A stretch of DNA of 64,000 nucleotides from Hybos culiciformis. Lineage: Eukaryota; Arthropoda; Insecta; Diptera; Hybotidae. The position numbers and the translations under genes were made by a program. The notes beneath the pieces were generated by a model, which saw only the letters and a program-made list of their open reading frames with translations, did not search any database and had not been told where the DNA came from. Positions within the stretch are counted from its first letter, which is position 1. Every line of letters starts with the position of its first letter. Below, piece after piece: positions 44,701 to 56,234 of the stretch. The DNA lies in the NCBI GenBank assembly GCA_964007475.1, contig OZ023274.1:7192001-7256000 (forward strand), written 5' to 3'.

Positions 44701-46275
44701 AGAATCCGAGTTGAGAACCGTATCGATGACTTAACATGCCGTTGGATGAAGATAATATAATAAAAAAGAAGAAAGTTTCAGGTTACGCCTCTAGAATAAT
44801 TTGTGTTTAATTAATAAAAACTTTTGTTTCAGTTGATGATTAATTTGATGTCATTAATATTAAGAAATATTTAATCTTCTCTTCTTTTTCTATACCGTTT
44901 ATAAGCTTAATATTTTCCATGGTTTTTTTTTTTGTTTTATATATGAAAGTTGAAAGCATTTTAGAAAACGGAAATAAAATAAACAACTATTATGTTTTAA
45001 AAAAAAAAGGTATACATATATGTATCATATTTTCCTTTAAAATAGTAGAGATATTTTAAAATTTAATAAATGGGTACTTGTCAGACTAAAAGATCAGATG
45101 GCAAGAAGCTACTTCAAGAACCAATAACAAAAAATGTTGTGTGACAATAAAAGTTGAAATATTTCTTTTCACTAAAAACTTGGTAACTTTTATTAATTTT
45201 ATGTATGAAAAATATTATGTTTTATATATTTTAAATACATAAATAATATTAATTACAATTTGCATAATTAAAAGTTTAGTGTAAAATTTTCGATACATGA
45301 TGGCTTGTTTATGTTTAATACTTGCTTTAATTAGTAATTTAACCACTTTATACATAATACATAGATATACATAGATTATTTTTATAATGTAATTAAAGTT
45401 GTAGAATGTTTTTTATGACATATTTTGACATACTAACTTCCATGTTCAATTTAATAATTCAAGAATTTGAAATTTAAATACAAGTATATTTTCATTTCGT
45501 AAAAAAATACTTGATGAAATTGACAGCTAGAGTTCATTGTTTCAATAAATTAATTATTATAATTAAGAATAATATGTTAAAGAATGAATTAGGTAGTTGA
45601 TATATCTATGCGTTTAAATTTGTGAATAAATTTTAATCAGTGCATAATTTATTTCAAACTGTCGCAAGGTCCATAAATTATAAATGGGAAAAATGATTAT
45701 AATGATGCTGATTATACTGGACTTGATCAACACAATATGCTGGGTTCTGTAGGCTCCCATTTAGAGTTTTAGGTACACGCTGGCGTTGCCAACGTTAAGG
45801 TTGAGACTACTTGATTCCGTACAATTTTACATATTTTAATATCTCATTACCATTACTTCTTATGCATTCAGTATAATTCAGGAGTTTCGATATGACATCA
45901 GAATTCACAGTATGTATACTAAAAGCTTTCTGATAGTGTGAGATACATACACATTAAAGAGCAGTCAAAGACAGAAATGAAACTAAAATATTACCGAGGA
46001 AAATATACTAGCTTGAGTAAACAACCGCGTAAGAGCAGTACGAAAAATGTTATTGAAAGCCTTAGTCAGATTTACAGAATTGCTTCATATTGTTCTACTC
46101 TCTCAAACGACCATTGCAACAATTATCGTCAAAATTTAGGGCTTCTAAGTTTCACTAAATTTTAGGGTTCAAAAATTTTAATATTTTCTTCATATTTGAA
46201 CACAACACTAGACTTTTATAAAAAATATATATATTAATGAGAATTATATAAACTTACTTGGAGTAGAAGTTTCAT
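34639..46275 (-). CDS. two-domain RR-type cuticle protein with low-complexity linker
   Basis: Secreted chitin-binding structural protein. Proposed exons, in order: 46275-46258 (MKLLLQ), 36640-36514, 35918-35787, 35729-34639. All borders are GT/AG and phases 0, 1 and 1 match, giving about 455 residues. The signal peptide would be [20 protein letters not shown]. The first Rebers-Riddiford domain is at about residues 32-82 ([35 protein letters not shown]). A Ser/Gln/Asn/Gly-rich linker follows, with two PGEPGSQ motifs. The second R&R domain is at about 367-416 ([43 protein letters not shown]), and a charged tail ends in KKK. The second domain fits the consensus better; the first has YGTD in place of Y.AD. 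The first exon is inferred (see finding). AATAAA signals for the minus strand lie at 34378-34383 and 34326-34331. Confidence 0.8.
35787..35918 (-). CDS. two-domain cuticle gene, exon 3 (end of first R&R domain)
   Basis: A 132-nt exon between acceptor acttatgtttag and donor GTAAG. It encodes (D)[38 protein letters not shown] and IKIGL. The phase-1 junctions on both sides restore the R&R consensus with exon 2. Confidence 0.92.
36514..36640 (-). CDS. two-domain cuticle gene, exon 2 (signal peptide and start of first R&R domain)
   Basis: A 127-nt exon after a long T tract and CAG, before GTGAAT. It encodes the hydrophobic [14 protein letters not shown], then [20 protein letters not shown] and NQHRQESK. 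It is entered in phase 0 and lacks an in-frame ATG, so an upstream exon must supply the start. Confidence 0.9.
36848..36909 (-). promoter_or_regulatory. TATA box and possible alternative first exon without AUG
   Basis: On the minus strand TATATAAAAA (36909-36900) is followed about 30 bp later by TCATCTATCAAC. The frame TTA AAA TTA ATT CTG TTG GCG then runs up to a GT at about 36847. Joined to exon 2 this would read [18 protein letters not shown], an ideal signal peptide apart from having no AUG. It could be a promoter with a non-AUG start, a lost start codon, or coincidence. Confidence 0.35.
42228..43026. mobile_element. hAT element with intact ends and 8-bp target duplication
   Basis: A 799-bp element with perfect 15-bp inverted ends CAACGTTCCCTCTAA / TTAGAGGGAACGTTG. 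It is flanked by the 8-bp duplication ACTAAAAG (42220-42227 and 43027-43034). The subterminal regions are rich in GCGC motifs, including the 16-bp palindrome CTGCGCGGCCGCGCAG at 42252-42267. The target duplication size and ends identify hAT; similar CTTCCCTCTAAGCTGCGC-type ends are known in Zaphod/Tip100-like hATs. It is non-autonomous apart from one short frame. Confidence 0.92.
42398..42688 (+). pseudogene. ORF inside hAT element, possible transposase C-terminal remnant
   Basis: A 96-codon frame, Lys/Ile-rich at the start. Its end reads [20 protein letters not shown] then [23 protein letters not shown]. The R(I/V)K.N....D...YW....RR pattern resembles the tail of some hAT transposases. It is too short to be active, and the assignment rests on this weak pattern plus its place within the element. 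Confidence 0.4.
46258..46275 (-). CDS. inferred first coding exon (MKLLLQ) of two-domain cuticle gene
   Basis: The minus strand reads ATG AAA CTT CTA CTC CAA followed by a consensus GTAAGT donor in phase 0. Joined to the exon at 36640 it yields [20 protein letters not shown], a typical signal peptide. Very short first coding exons are common in insect cuticle genes. The 9.6-kb intron, and the ease of finding 18-nt matches by chance, keep confidence moderate. Confidence 0.5.
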
Positions 46276-49200
46276 ATTCCTTTTAAATTTCTTTAATCCT
46301 TTTTGATTTTTTTAATTGATATCCTTTAAAATTACTAAGCTAACTTATTAGTTAATATCAGGGCTTAAAATATTTCTAAGCCAGCAATGATAATTTTTTA
46401 ATATTGCATTATTTTTAATTCACCAAAAATTATTTTTTTTATCCGAATATCAAATATACCGAATATTTTTAAACAAAAATTTATAGTAGTGCTCCAATCT
46501 AAATGTAATTGATATAATTTTTAATATCAAATTACTTTTCTAATTAATTATTAAATTAACCGCGGCAGCGTTGTCGACAAGAATAACAGTTGAACAAGAA
46601 TGAAATCTAACTAATAATCGAATAAAATTCCAATATAAACGAAAAATAAATATTTTTCATTGATAAAAAAAAACATAAAAATAAAACCTATAATAAAAAT
46701 TATTAAAAAAAAAAATTAATAGACATAAACAGCATTCAAAAACATAAAAAAATTTTCAAAAGGAAAAACGTATGTGAATTTTTTTTTTTTAACATTTTAA
46801 GCTTCGCTTGGTACAATATCAGTATAAAATACAAAAATTAGAAATTAAGCATTTTAGGAAAAACTTTAATAATATGAATATATAAGATTCGTTTTGGAGT
46901 GAAGTTTAACTATTACCCAGTTTCTATTACAACTGAAATAAAAATTAGTCACTCAGAAATTCCAGAATTCGAGAACTACTTTTGGCTGCGTACAACTGTT
47001 CTAAAAAAATTTGAAGGCTTGCAAATTTAAATTGTCCTTCCAAAATTCTACGATTTTTATTCCACGATTTTAGGATTTCTGTTGTTTTGAGCTGCTGGAT
47101 AATACACTCAAATAGTATAAATAAAATATTATAAAGTATATTACTAATATCACAAACAACAAGTTTAGCCAGTTTTCTTCAAATGTTACCAAAAACCTTT
47201 AAGATGATTTTTATTAAGAAAAAGAACTGTGATATATCGAAGAGTTTTGTTTGAAACAAAAAATTAATAATAATATGAAAGCTTTTTTCATCACAATAAA
47301 AATGATAAAATAAAATTGGTAATTAAGAAAACGATATTAACGCTTTAAAGTAATTTGAAAATTATCATGATCTCGCACTGTTACATTAATCAGAGATTAT
47401 TATCTTTAAATAAAAAGTGATCGCAACATATTTTTGCCCTATAATGTTTAGTGTGTTAAATGGAGCCCCTAAAAAATTAATTCAGTGAAAAGTAATTGTC
47501 AGATATGACATTAAGAATTGTTATCATAAAACATTATCAGGCTCTAGGTATTCAGTTATTTAATTAAAATAAGTCTTTCAAATCATAGTTCGAATGATGC
47601 TGTACAAATTCGGAACATAAATTACATAACAACTTTATTAAAATAAAATAAAATTTCTTTTGAAATCTTAATAATTGGCAGACTTACAAAAATAAAATAT
47701 CGAAAAAAAAGTCAATAAATTTTCAAGAATTTATTGATACCAAATGTTCAAAGCTTACCAAATAGACGAAAATTACCATAACAAAAAAATTATTATATGT
47801 GTTAAGCATAAAAAAAACATGATTTCAATTTCAAATTTATGTAAATAATTTTTTTAAGGAGTGATGATTTATCTTTTTGGTTTTGCAATAAATATTTTTT
47901 GTGGAAAACCTACAACCAACAGGTCGAAAACTTTTATTTTCTTCTAAATTATATAAATAAAATAATAATAATAATGTACGGTCAAATGTCGTTAATGCTC
48001 GCATAAAATATTAAAAAACAATAAAAAAAAATTGTTAATTTATGAAGAAAGAAGAAATACTAAATTTTAAACTTGTGGTACAAGAATTTTTTTTAGATTG
48101 TTGAGCAAAATTTAAATAGTAGTTAAAAACTTTTAAAATTGAAATTAAAAAAAAAGTGATTAAATGTTGAAGAAAATTCTTCTAAAAGAATTTAGGTGCT
48201 TATTACAGTGTCGTTAACCCATTGATTCAAACGAGAATATTTAAGGCCAATTTTTTTTTCAAAGTCAGAGGAGACATTATCAGATTAGAAACTTTGTAGG
48301 TTTTGAAATATTATACGTATATGTATTCGTATTAACCGAAAAAACAGAACTTATTTTGTCTATATTTGTTGAAGCGAAGACAATTCGAGCCTCAACTTTT
48401 AAATTCTAAAGTGTAAATTATATTAGTATTAACTAAAAAATATTTTAAACGAAAATATATAAATTATTTCACTTAGCTTCGTCTTAAGTTGACTATTTTC
48501 GAATTATATCTTAAGATTAACGTTTGCATCTTCAACGTCTCAAGTCATTTAATTTTTTTTGATTAATCAGATTTCTTAACCAAAATAAAGTATAAATATA
48601 CTGGTAACTTATTCTTATTTTTATGCTTCATCTTCACCAAAATATTAACTACTCTAATCATTTAAGTATTTTCATAAGATAGAAAAAAAATGGCATGTGG
48701 ATTTTTCTAAGCATAATTTAAATTCAACATTTTTAAGATATCAATCATTTAAACACTAAAAATTTTTATAGTTTTTTTATTAAATTAGCATAAAGTATTT
48801 ATTACTTAAAAACAATAAATTAAAAAAAATCAACAATAAAATTAAAATAACTATTTTTGGGAGTTACTTGCTTATCGTGCTGAATACTTAAACTCTACAA
48901 AAAGGGTACTGTAGAATATTATATATATGTAATTTCGAATGTCGACAAAAACCAACTACATATATCCTTCAGGGTTTACATATATTGGTTTCCAATCAAT
49001 TCAAAACTGACAAATAACTAGCCATCGTGATAATTTTAACATAATTTGTTGAAAAAATTTGTTGAATTAAATCGTCAAATTCACTGGTTATGGTAGGTTA
49101 TGATTTATCTTGATTTATTTTTTATATATAGTAGAATTTTAATCTACAAATCATATAAATTCAATTTATTTCTTTTTTTATTTAAATATTTAGGCCAACA

Positions 49201-52200
49201 AGGTAAAAATTGGTTAAAGAAAAAAAGAATTTTGACCCTTTGTTAAATTATTATGTAAAAATTATTAACATAATTTTATTAATACATAGAACAAGTTAAT
49301 CATAGCAATTTTAGGTAAATAACCATGAACCACTGGCAATAAAATAATAAAATACATTTTACAACTTTTAAAAATATATTTTTATTCTGTGTAATTTTTA
49401 AAAACGTTGATTAAATAATTAAATAATTTATAAATAAAACAAAAACTTAAGTTAATTTTTTCTACCCTCGCAAATTTATTAAAATTATGGATTCGTTAAT
49501 AAATATTTATTATTTGAATGTGTACAAAACCAAAATTTTAATTAATACCTTTTTCCCTTAATTATAAATTATGTATAAGATATAAGTAATAATTTTTTTT
49601 AACAAGATATGTAACCAAAACCAAAATAAGAAAATTTTCAATAATGATATCTTATTAGTGACTTTTACTTGTAAAAATTTAGTTATTAGTGCTGGCCAGG
49701 CTAACTTCTTCTCGGCAAAATGGACTTGTCCAACGACTATGAAATCTAAAGAAGAAAACGCTGAAGATGCACATAAATTTCCATAAATAGTACTTTTTTT
49801 TTTAGGAACCATCAAGTTTAGCATTTGTAGAGTTAGGAACTTATTTAAGACGAAACGACTGAAGCCTTATTGCAGAAACCATAAAAAATTGTTTATTGTT
49901 GCTTAGTAAAAATTTGACATTTGTAAAGAATTTACATTGTTTTCTATGAACAGTTCTTGAACAATAAGAATAAATGATTTTTTAAAGAATTATGTCGTTA
50001 GAGCTTATCAAAGATATGTAATTTATTTTTATGACTTATATTTTTGTTTATAATCGAAATATCAATAAAATCTATTATAAACATAAAATGATAAATTTAA
50101 CATAATAATATTTATTTTTAAATTGAACATCATAATATATATTTATTACTAGTTTTACAAACATGTATTAATATTCTAATAAAATAATAAACTTCTTTAG
50201 ATGTCTTAATAAATGGACGCTTTTAAGATTAGGAAAATTATATCTTTATTTACTATATTTATGAAAAATGCGATAAACGAAATTAACAGGATCCATTATT
50301 TCGTGATATTCTGTTTCAATTCATTAACAATGTAAGACAGGTTTTGATAAATAAAAACTTAAGCCACTTTCTGCTTCGTTTGTTACTTTTTAGATGTGCA
50401 TATTGAAAATTAAGAAATATATCATCAATCATGATGATCAAATATTGGAACTCCAAGGTTTAACAGGGTCTGAGCTTAGTGTTCAGTGCTAAGATGTTAT
50501 AATAAAGTTTCTTTCGAGTTTATATTTCATTTAACATCGCATAAAGTTCTTGTAATAAATTAAACATCAATTAAGAATAATAAACGCTTACAATATATTT
50601 ATTTATTGATATCTTCTTATTGAATCACAAAAATAAATTCTTAATTAATAATTTTACATACTTTTACTAAAAGCACCAGCAGAGTATTAAATTTGAATTT
50701 ATAGTTGACACCAGTAAACTAATAAAAATTCAGTAACACAGCTGGTTAATTATTGCTTTATTTATATTTAAGTGCAAATTATACGTCACTTATCTATATG
50801 ATAATTATGAAATAAATATTATTTCTGACTGAAATTTATTCAATTTAGTAAGATGGTTTTTTAATTATTTAAATAAATACTTTCACTTTTTTCTCACATT
50901 ATTCAGGTGGACTCGTTCCAAATATAGTTCGTGGGGCAGAATGATTTTAGTAAATTATCTAAATTCTCCAACTATATTTCAGTATGCTTCTTTTTTTGGC
51001 ACAAAATAATCAACGTTAATTATTTTTTTATAAATTAACAATTTCAAGAATAGAAATGATCAATTTATATAAAAAAAATTTCTTCCAGCTAAAAAAAATT
51101 GTGTTATTATAAGTACAATTTCACTTATTTTATGAAATGCCCATATATAATTTCAATCTGTTATTAATTTAATAATTAAGTTTATTTTAAAATCTAACTA
51201 ATAAAATATTAAACTTTTCGAAAGTTAAAAAAAAAAGTTTAACGTTCGAAATATACGATGAGAATAACTAGGTTTCTGTCTTAAGTCTTTTGTTTTTATT
51301 ATTAATATGTATTTTATTATTAATTTTTTTAGCATATTTTCTGGCACTAATAAAATTAACAAAGAAAAATAAAGAAATTTTTTAAAATCAATAAATTATT
51401 ACAATACCAAAAATTATAAATTCACAAACAAAATCTTAATACTTCAAACAAACAGAGTTCAGAAACTTAAATATGTATATGGCCGCAGAGTAAACGGAAT
51501 AGTTCCATTAACGAAGAGGGGTTAGACTAGGTTAATGTGGTGCACTCAAACACTCTCACATCACATTGCCCAGTACATAATTAGGCATGCTCATACCAAT
51601 GAGATTTTGAGTTCTGATACTAATAGATACATAAATATTTATAGAATTCATTCTAACATTGATTTGTTATGAAATGATGTTACAGAATATACCCTAATTT
51701 ATAGGTCAAATCAGATCACTTTCTCTTTTATTTCAGAGCTTAGCTAAAAAAATATTTATGAATATATTTGTTATGTAACTTAGTTTATTTCAAAATTCTA
51801 TTTCTGTCGATAATTATTAAAATTTGAATAAAAATGTTAATCAATTTTTTATCTCAGGATATCTAAACTAATTTGCTTTGGCAACCAGTATGACATTCAA
51901 AATACTCAAAACACAAAATTATTCATAAATAATACAAAAATTATGATCATAAAAATATTCTTTCCAAAAATTTAAGTTTACTTTCATAAACAACTAATAT
52001 TTTTATTAACACATTACCGTTAAATAATTAATAAATCGCAAATTGTTTACAGGGTGCACGTAGATGTATTTTTTTAAACGCTGTACATTATAACAAAAAA
52101 ACGTACACTCTATTTCTGTATTAGGTAATATAAAATTAATGCAGTGTTGTTGTACCTTGAACTCAAAAGATTTAAAACCGACCCCATATATTTTTCCAAA

Positions 52201-53039
52201 TTACCTTTTTTGTTTAGTCTTTTTTTACTCTGTTTTAACTCTGAAATTCCTCCATATTCCGAAAACAATTTCAAAAAGTATTTTAGTTTATTATTTGCTA
52301 GATATATAAAAAATTGTAAAAATACACTGTATGTGTATGGTAAATGATGTAGGGCTGATATTCAAAAATTTCTTATAAACAACTTTTTTTTTTTGTTAAA
52401 AAACTTCTGTTCAAAGGAACCTGTTATAATCAGCTGCAGATATCTATTTTTGTCTATTAACTTATATTTTGATATTAATCTTTTTGTAAATATTATCAAA
52501 ACAAAAGGATGAAAAAGAATAGAAAATTATTTTTTTTTTAGATTTGGGGTTTAAAGTAAGTGCTCTCAAAGATGGCTTAACAATTTTGAAAATAATTTTA
52601 GCAACGAAGAGTAATTTATTTTTCCAATTATCTGTAGACTCATGTAAAATTTTGCATAAGGGTAAAAAAAATACGAAGGATTATAAAATAAACTTATGTG
52701 ATTTAGATTTAATTTGCTTAGAGACCTAAATGTGCAAACAAGTCTTTACTAATGTCGGCTTTTATAGATTGATGATTGATGCGATAAAGAAAGTGTTAAG
52801 TTTATTCAATCCTATATTAAGAGGTTCTACATTAATTTATTGATTATTTAATAATAGAAAATTAATGACTAATAATTATTAACTTTTGCTTTTTTTCGTT
52901 AATTATTATGTTTTGTTTCATTTTTTATCTAAAATTCTTAATTCTAGTTCTTGGATGGAAAAAAAAATAATAACAAAAACAACATGAAGAATTAGATAAT
53001 CATTTTAGATGATATCCTCCGAAGAAAATTCCAAATATT
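46276..53039. other. intergenic region without recognised gene
   Basis: AT-rich, with an (AAT)n tract near 47962. Segments of somewhat higher complexity lie at 49660-49800 and 51480-51600, but neither gives a recognisable protein or element. Confidence 0.45.
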
Positions 53040-53047
53040 TATAAATA
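53040..53047 (+). promoter_or_regulatory. TATA box of RR-1 cuticle gene 1
   Basis: TATAAATA 91 bp upstream of the ATG at 53131, with a possible initiator TTCAGA near 53078. Confidence 0.6.
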
Positions 53048-53130
53048 AAGATGTTTTGAAAATCAAATATCAAACCATTCAGAAAATTTGTTGTGATAAG
53101 TTGAAAAGATTAATTAAAAAAAAATAAAAA

Positions 53131-53424
53131 ATGAAATTCGTTATTGTATTAGCTGCCCTCTTCGCTCTCGCAATCGCTGCACCAGCTGAAGTAGAGATTG
53201 TTAATTTTGATCTGGATGTGCAACCCGAAAATCATAAATTTAATTATGAAACTAGTGATGGAACAAAACATGAAGAATCAGGACACTTGAACAATGTTGG
53301 TGCAGAAAATGAGGCATACGAAGTTCAAGGATCATACAGATTTACAGATCCAGCTGGCAAAACAATTGAAGTGACATACACATCAGGCGAAGGCGGTTTC
53401 CAACCACATGTCAAATATGTCTAA
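53131..53424 (+). CDS. RR-1 cuticle protein, Lcp65A-like, paralog 1
   Basis: A 97-residue secreted larval-type cuticle protein. The signal peptide MKFVIVLAALFALAIAAPA is followed by a Rebers-Riddiford RR-1 chitin-binding region: HKFNYETSDGTKHEESGHL, NEAYEVQGSYRFTDPAGKTI and EVTYTSGEGGFQPHVKYV. Single exon, including the signal peptide. The TATA box is at 53040 and AATAAA at 53468-53473. The usual Y.ADE.GF core is changed to YTSGEGGF, a change shared with the next two genes. First of four tandem copies. The initiator ATG directly follows an A-rich leader. Confidence 0.94.
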   Translation: MKFVIVLAALFALAIAAPAEVEIVNFDLDVQPENHKFNYETSDGTKHEESGHLNNVGAENEAYEVQGSYRFTDPAGKTIEVTYTSGEGGFQPHVKYV

Positions 53425-55824
53425 GATAGAAATAATAAGAGGACTATATTTTTTTTAAGACTTTGTAAATAAAAAATAACTTCAAACAAAAAAAATTCTG
53501 TGTGTTTTTTAATTTAGTTTAGTTCTAAATTTTGATGATATTAATTATCAAAGGTAATTTAATAAATTTTGATTTTTTATGAAGTCTCAGAAGTTGCCAA
53601 TATTTTCAAATAAAAATCAATTATGTTTCGGAAAAAACGGCGATAATTTATAACCTGTTATCTTAGCATACAAATGAATTGAATAATAAAACTTTGGAAT
53701 CGTAGAATATTGGAATAACGTAATTTTTTTTTTGTCGTTCACGTCATTAATTCTTTGGCAACACCAAATGGATTGAGATGCCTCAGCAAAGACTTATTTG
53801 TTTCTCTCTTTGACCCTTCTTGAATGTATTATGTAGTTATACAACCTGGAATAATTTGTACAATTTATTTATATAAACATGATTTATAACTTTACATAGA
53901 ACATCTCCTTTTGCAGTACCCATTTCCGTAAATTTGAAAATTGCACTATTCGTCTTGAGTTATTCTTTACTCTTTAATATAAACAGGGACTTATATTTTT
54001 AGTTATTACTGCCGAAAACTATTTTAATTCATTTCACCAGTTAATTGTATACAAATTTTATTCTTTTAATTCAAATATTTAAAAAAATATTGTTATCGTT
54101 AACAAAATTTTTTTTCAAAAGCGAATCAATTTGAATCCTATGTTTTATTACAATAATCAATAATTAGTTGAGCGGTGATTCGATTATTTTGCACATATTT
54201 TACACACGAACTGCATACAAATATTAACTGTTTTATTTATATCTTATTTATACACCTTAAGATTAGTTACTTGATTTGAAAGTTTCATTTTATCAACGTT
54301 ATATACTGAACATAATAATGTTAGAATATGAGGGGCTTTTTTAAGAAAAAATCTAAGCCTAGTTTTAGTTTTTTTCAATCCCAAATCAGAACTCTATTCA
54401 ACTATCGAACGTTGCATCCACTTTCAAAATATAATAAGTGAATAAATGAAAATATCATATAAACATCATATAAAGAAAAGTAGACTTATTCCAAATCAAA
54501 ATAGCACACCACAATTTTACGATATAAGTCTAAGGCAAAAGATTTCAGTAAGTATAAGAAGAATGAGAGTCTTTTCAATATTATTTTTTTCAAAAGGTCC
54601 ATAAGTTATTTTTTGCAGACCATGAACAATGAGCAAAATATGAAATTCTTAAAACTATAACTATACTGATAAAATATTTCAAATACGTTCAAAGTACGAA
54701 TAATTACAATGTATAAAATCGACAGCTATATTTTTAACCATTTCATCGTTTTAGATTTGTTAAATACTTTTATTTTTATTTTTGTAAAAGGTCTTGGAAA
54801 ACAAAATGAAGTTGTCTTCTATTTTATCTGAAGTCTGCAATTAATTTTTAACACAATTTAATTTTTCAAATGTCAAAACCAGATGAAGTTATAAAGAAAT
54901 GATAACATCTTCTTTTTTTTTAATTTTTTCATATACATAGTATCTTATTGTTTGATCTAGACATGAATCAAAAATATTCGTTTTAGCAATCAAAAAAAAT
55001 AAATGTTGATTTAAACAAAATAATTAACACTCTAATTTAAAATAATTTTATCAATAAAGTCATCTTGTTGTTTTTTTTTTCTCCAACTTAACTTTCTTAT
55101 TTTAAGATTTAAGCTTTCAAAAATAACAAAAAATTGTTTTTTTTTACTTTTGCTGTCATTGAGCTATAAATCCGATATTTTAGAAAAATTATTATAAAAC
55201 CTTTCTACATTTATGTTAAAATTATTTATATACATTTATGGTAATTCAAAAAATAATATATGTAGGTATAATTAAAAATTATGAATATGAATTATGTATG
55301 TTAAGAAAAAAAAAATTAATTACTGTTTACATTTCGCACACAACAATAAGGCAAATATTTATGGCAAAGCCAAACATAACTATTTTCATATTTTGATTTT
55401 TTTTTTGTCAGATTTTATATCCCGCGTAACCCGTTCTTAGCTCATAAATTATTTAATCTTGCAGTTAGTACATAATGTTTGAAAAATCTAATTTATTTTA
55501 TCTCTTATCTTTATTTATATAAATAATTAAAAAGTGGCAAATTTATCATCTTATTAAAATATTATTTATATTTTAGTTAATTAATTACTTTAAAAATATA
55601 TAAAATATATATGTATGTTAAAAAATTATGGATTTCTCTAATTATCGATAATTTATTCTGTTTTTCGGCAATTTCATTCTTGTTCTTATGATAAGTTTGT
55701 TTTTTTTTTTAATATAAATTAAAATAAATTTTTACTTATATTTTTCCGATAAAAAAAAAATAAAAAAAAAATATTAATATTTAATTAACTTACTCTGCCA
55801 TTAGACCTTTAACTTATGCTCAAG
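53425..55824 (+). other. spacer between cuticle genes 1 and 2
   Basis: Begins with the short 3' UTR of gene 1. The rest is AT-rich with poly-T runs, and no gene is recognised. Confidence 0.5.
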
Positions 55825-55832
55825 TATAAATT
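55825..55832 (+). promoter_or_regulatory. TATA box of RR-1 cuticle gene 2
   Basis: TATAAATT 122 bp upstream of the ATG at 55947. It is the only good TATA match in the preceding 150 bp. Confidence 0.5.
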
Positions 55833-55946
55833 TAAAATTTTTTCATTTCAATTCTAAGTCTGATCTCTAATTTTGTGTTGAAAACATAAAAAAGTCCTTA
55901 GAACAAAAAAATTATTAAAAAAAAAAATTTCAAAGACAAATTAAAA

Positions 55947-56234
55947 ATGAAGTTTATTATTGTTTTAATCGCATTCATTGCATTTGCAGCAGCAGCTCCA
56001 GCTCCAGCTGATGTTGAAATTGTTAAATATGAATTAGAAGTTAAGCCAGACAGTCATAAGTTCGATTATGAAACAAGCAATGGTTCAAAACATGAAGAAA
56101 CTGGACACGCCGAAGGTGAATCATATGAAGTTGTTGGCTCCTATAGATTTACCGATCCCGTCCTTGGAAAAACAATTGAAGTAACATATACATCTGGTGC
56201 TGGTGGTTTCCAACCTAAAGTACGTTGGTTGTAA
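55947..56234 (+). CDS. RR-1 cuticle protein, Lcp65A-like, paralog 2
   Basis: A 95-residue secreted cuticle protein. The signal peptide is MKFIIVLIAFIAFAAAAPA. The RR-1 core is HKFDYETSNGSKHEETGHA, SYEVVGSYRFTDPVLGKTIE and VTYTSGAGGFQPKVRWL. Relative to paralog 1 it has lost several residues between the HEETGH and EVVGSY segments and has DPVLGK where paralog 1 has DPAGK. Single exon; (AATA)n poly-A signals lie near 56305-56330. It shares the YTSG.GGF variant. Confidence 0.94.
   Translation: MKFIIVLIAFIAFAAAAPAPADVEIVKYELEVKPDSHKFDYETSNGSKHEETGHAEGESYEVVGSYRFTDPVLGKTIEVTYTSGAGGFQPKVRWL

Larger units (their letters stand above)
36641..46257 (-). other. proposed 9.6-kb first intron of two-domain cuticle gene
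   Basis: AT-rich, with the hAT element at 42228-43026 and an (AAT)n microsatellite at about 40935-40958. A hydrophobic phase-0 open segment ending in GTAAGA near 40438 on the minus strand has no AUG and was not accepted as an exon. If the first exon at 46258-46275 is wrong, most of this stretch is intergenic. Confidence 0.45.

Noticed and set aside
49558..49824. 88-aa minus-strand ORF with ASSAFSSLDFIVVGQ
   Set aside because: Somewhat protein-like in the middle, but it ends in low-complexity AT-rich sequence, has no recognised domain and has no promoter.
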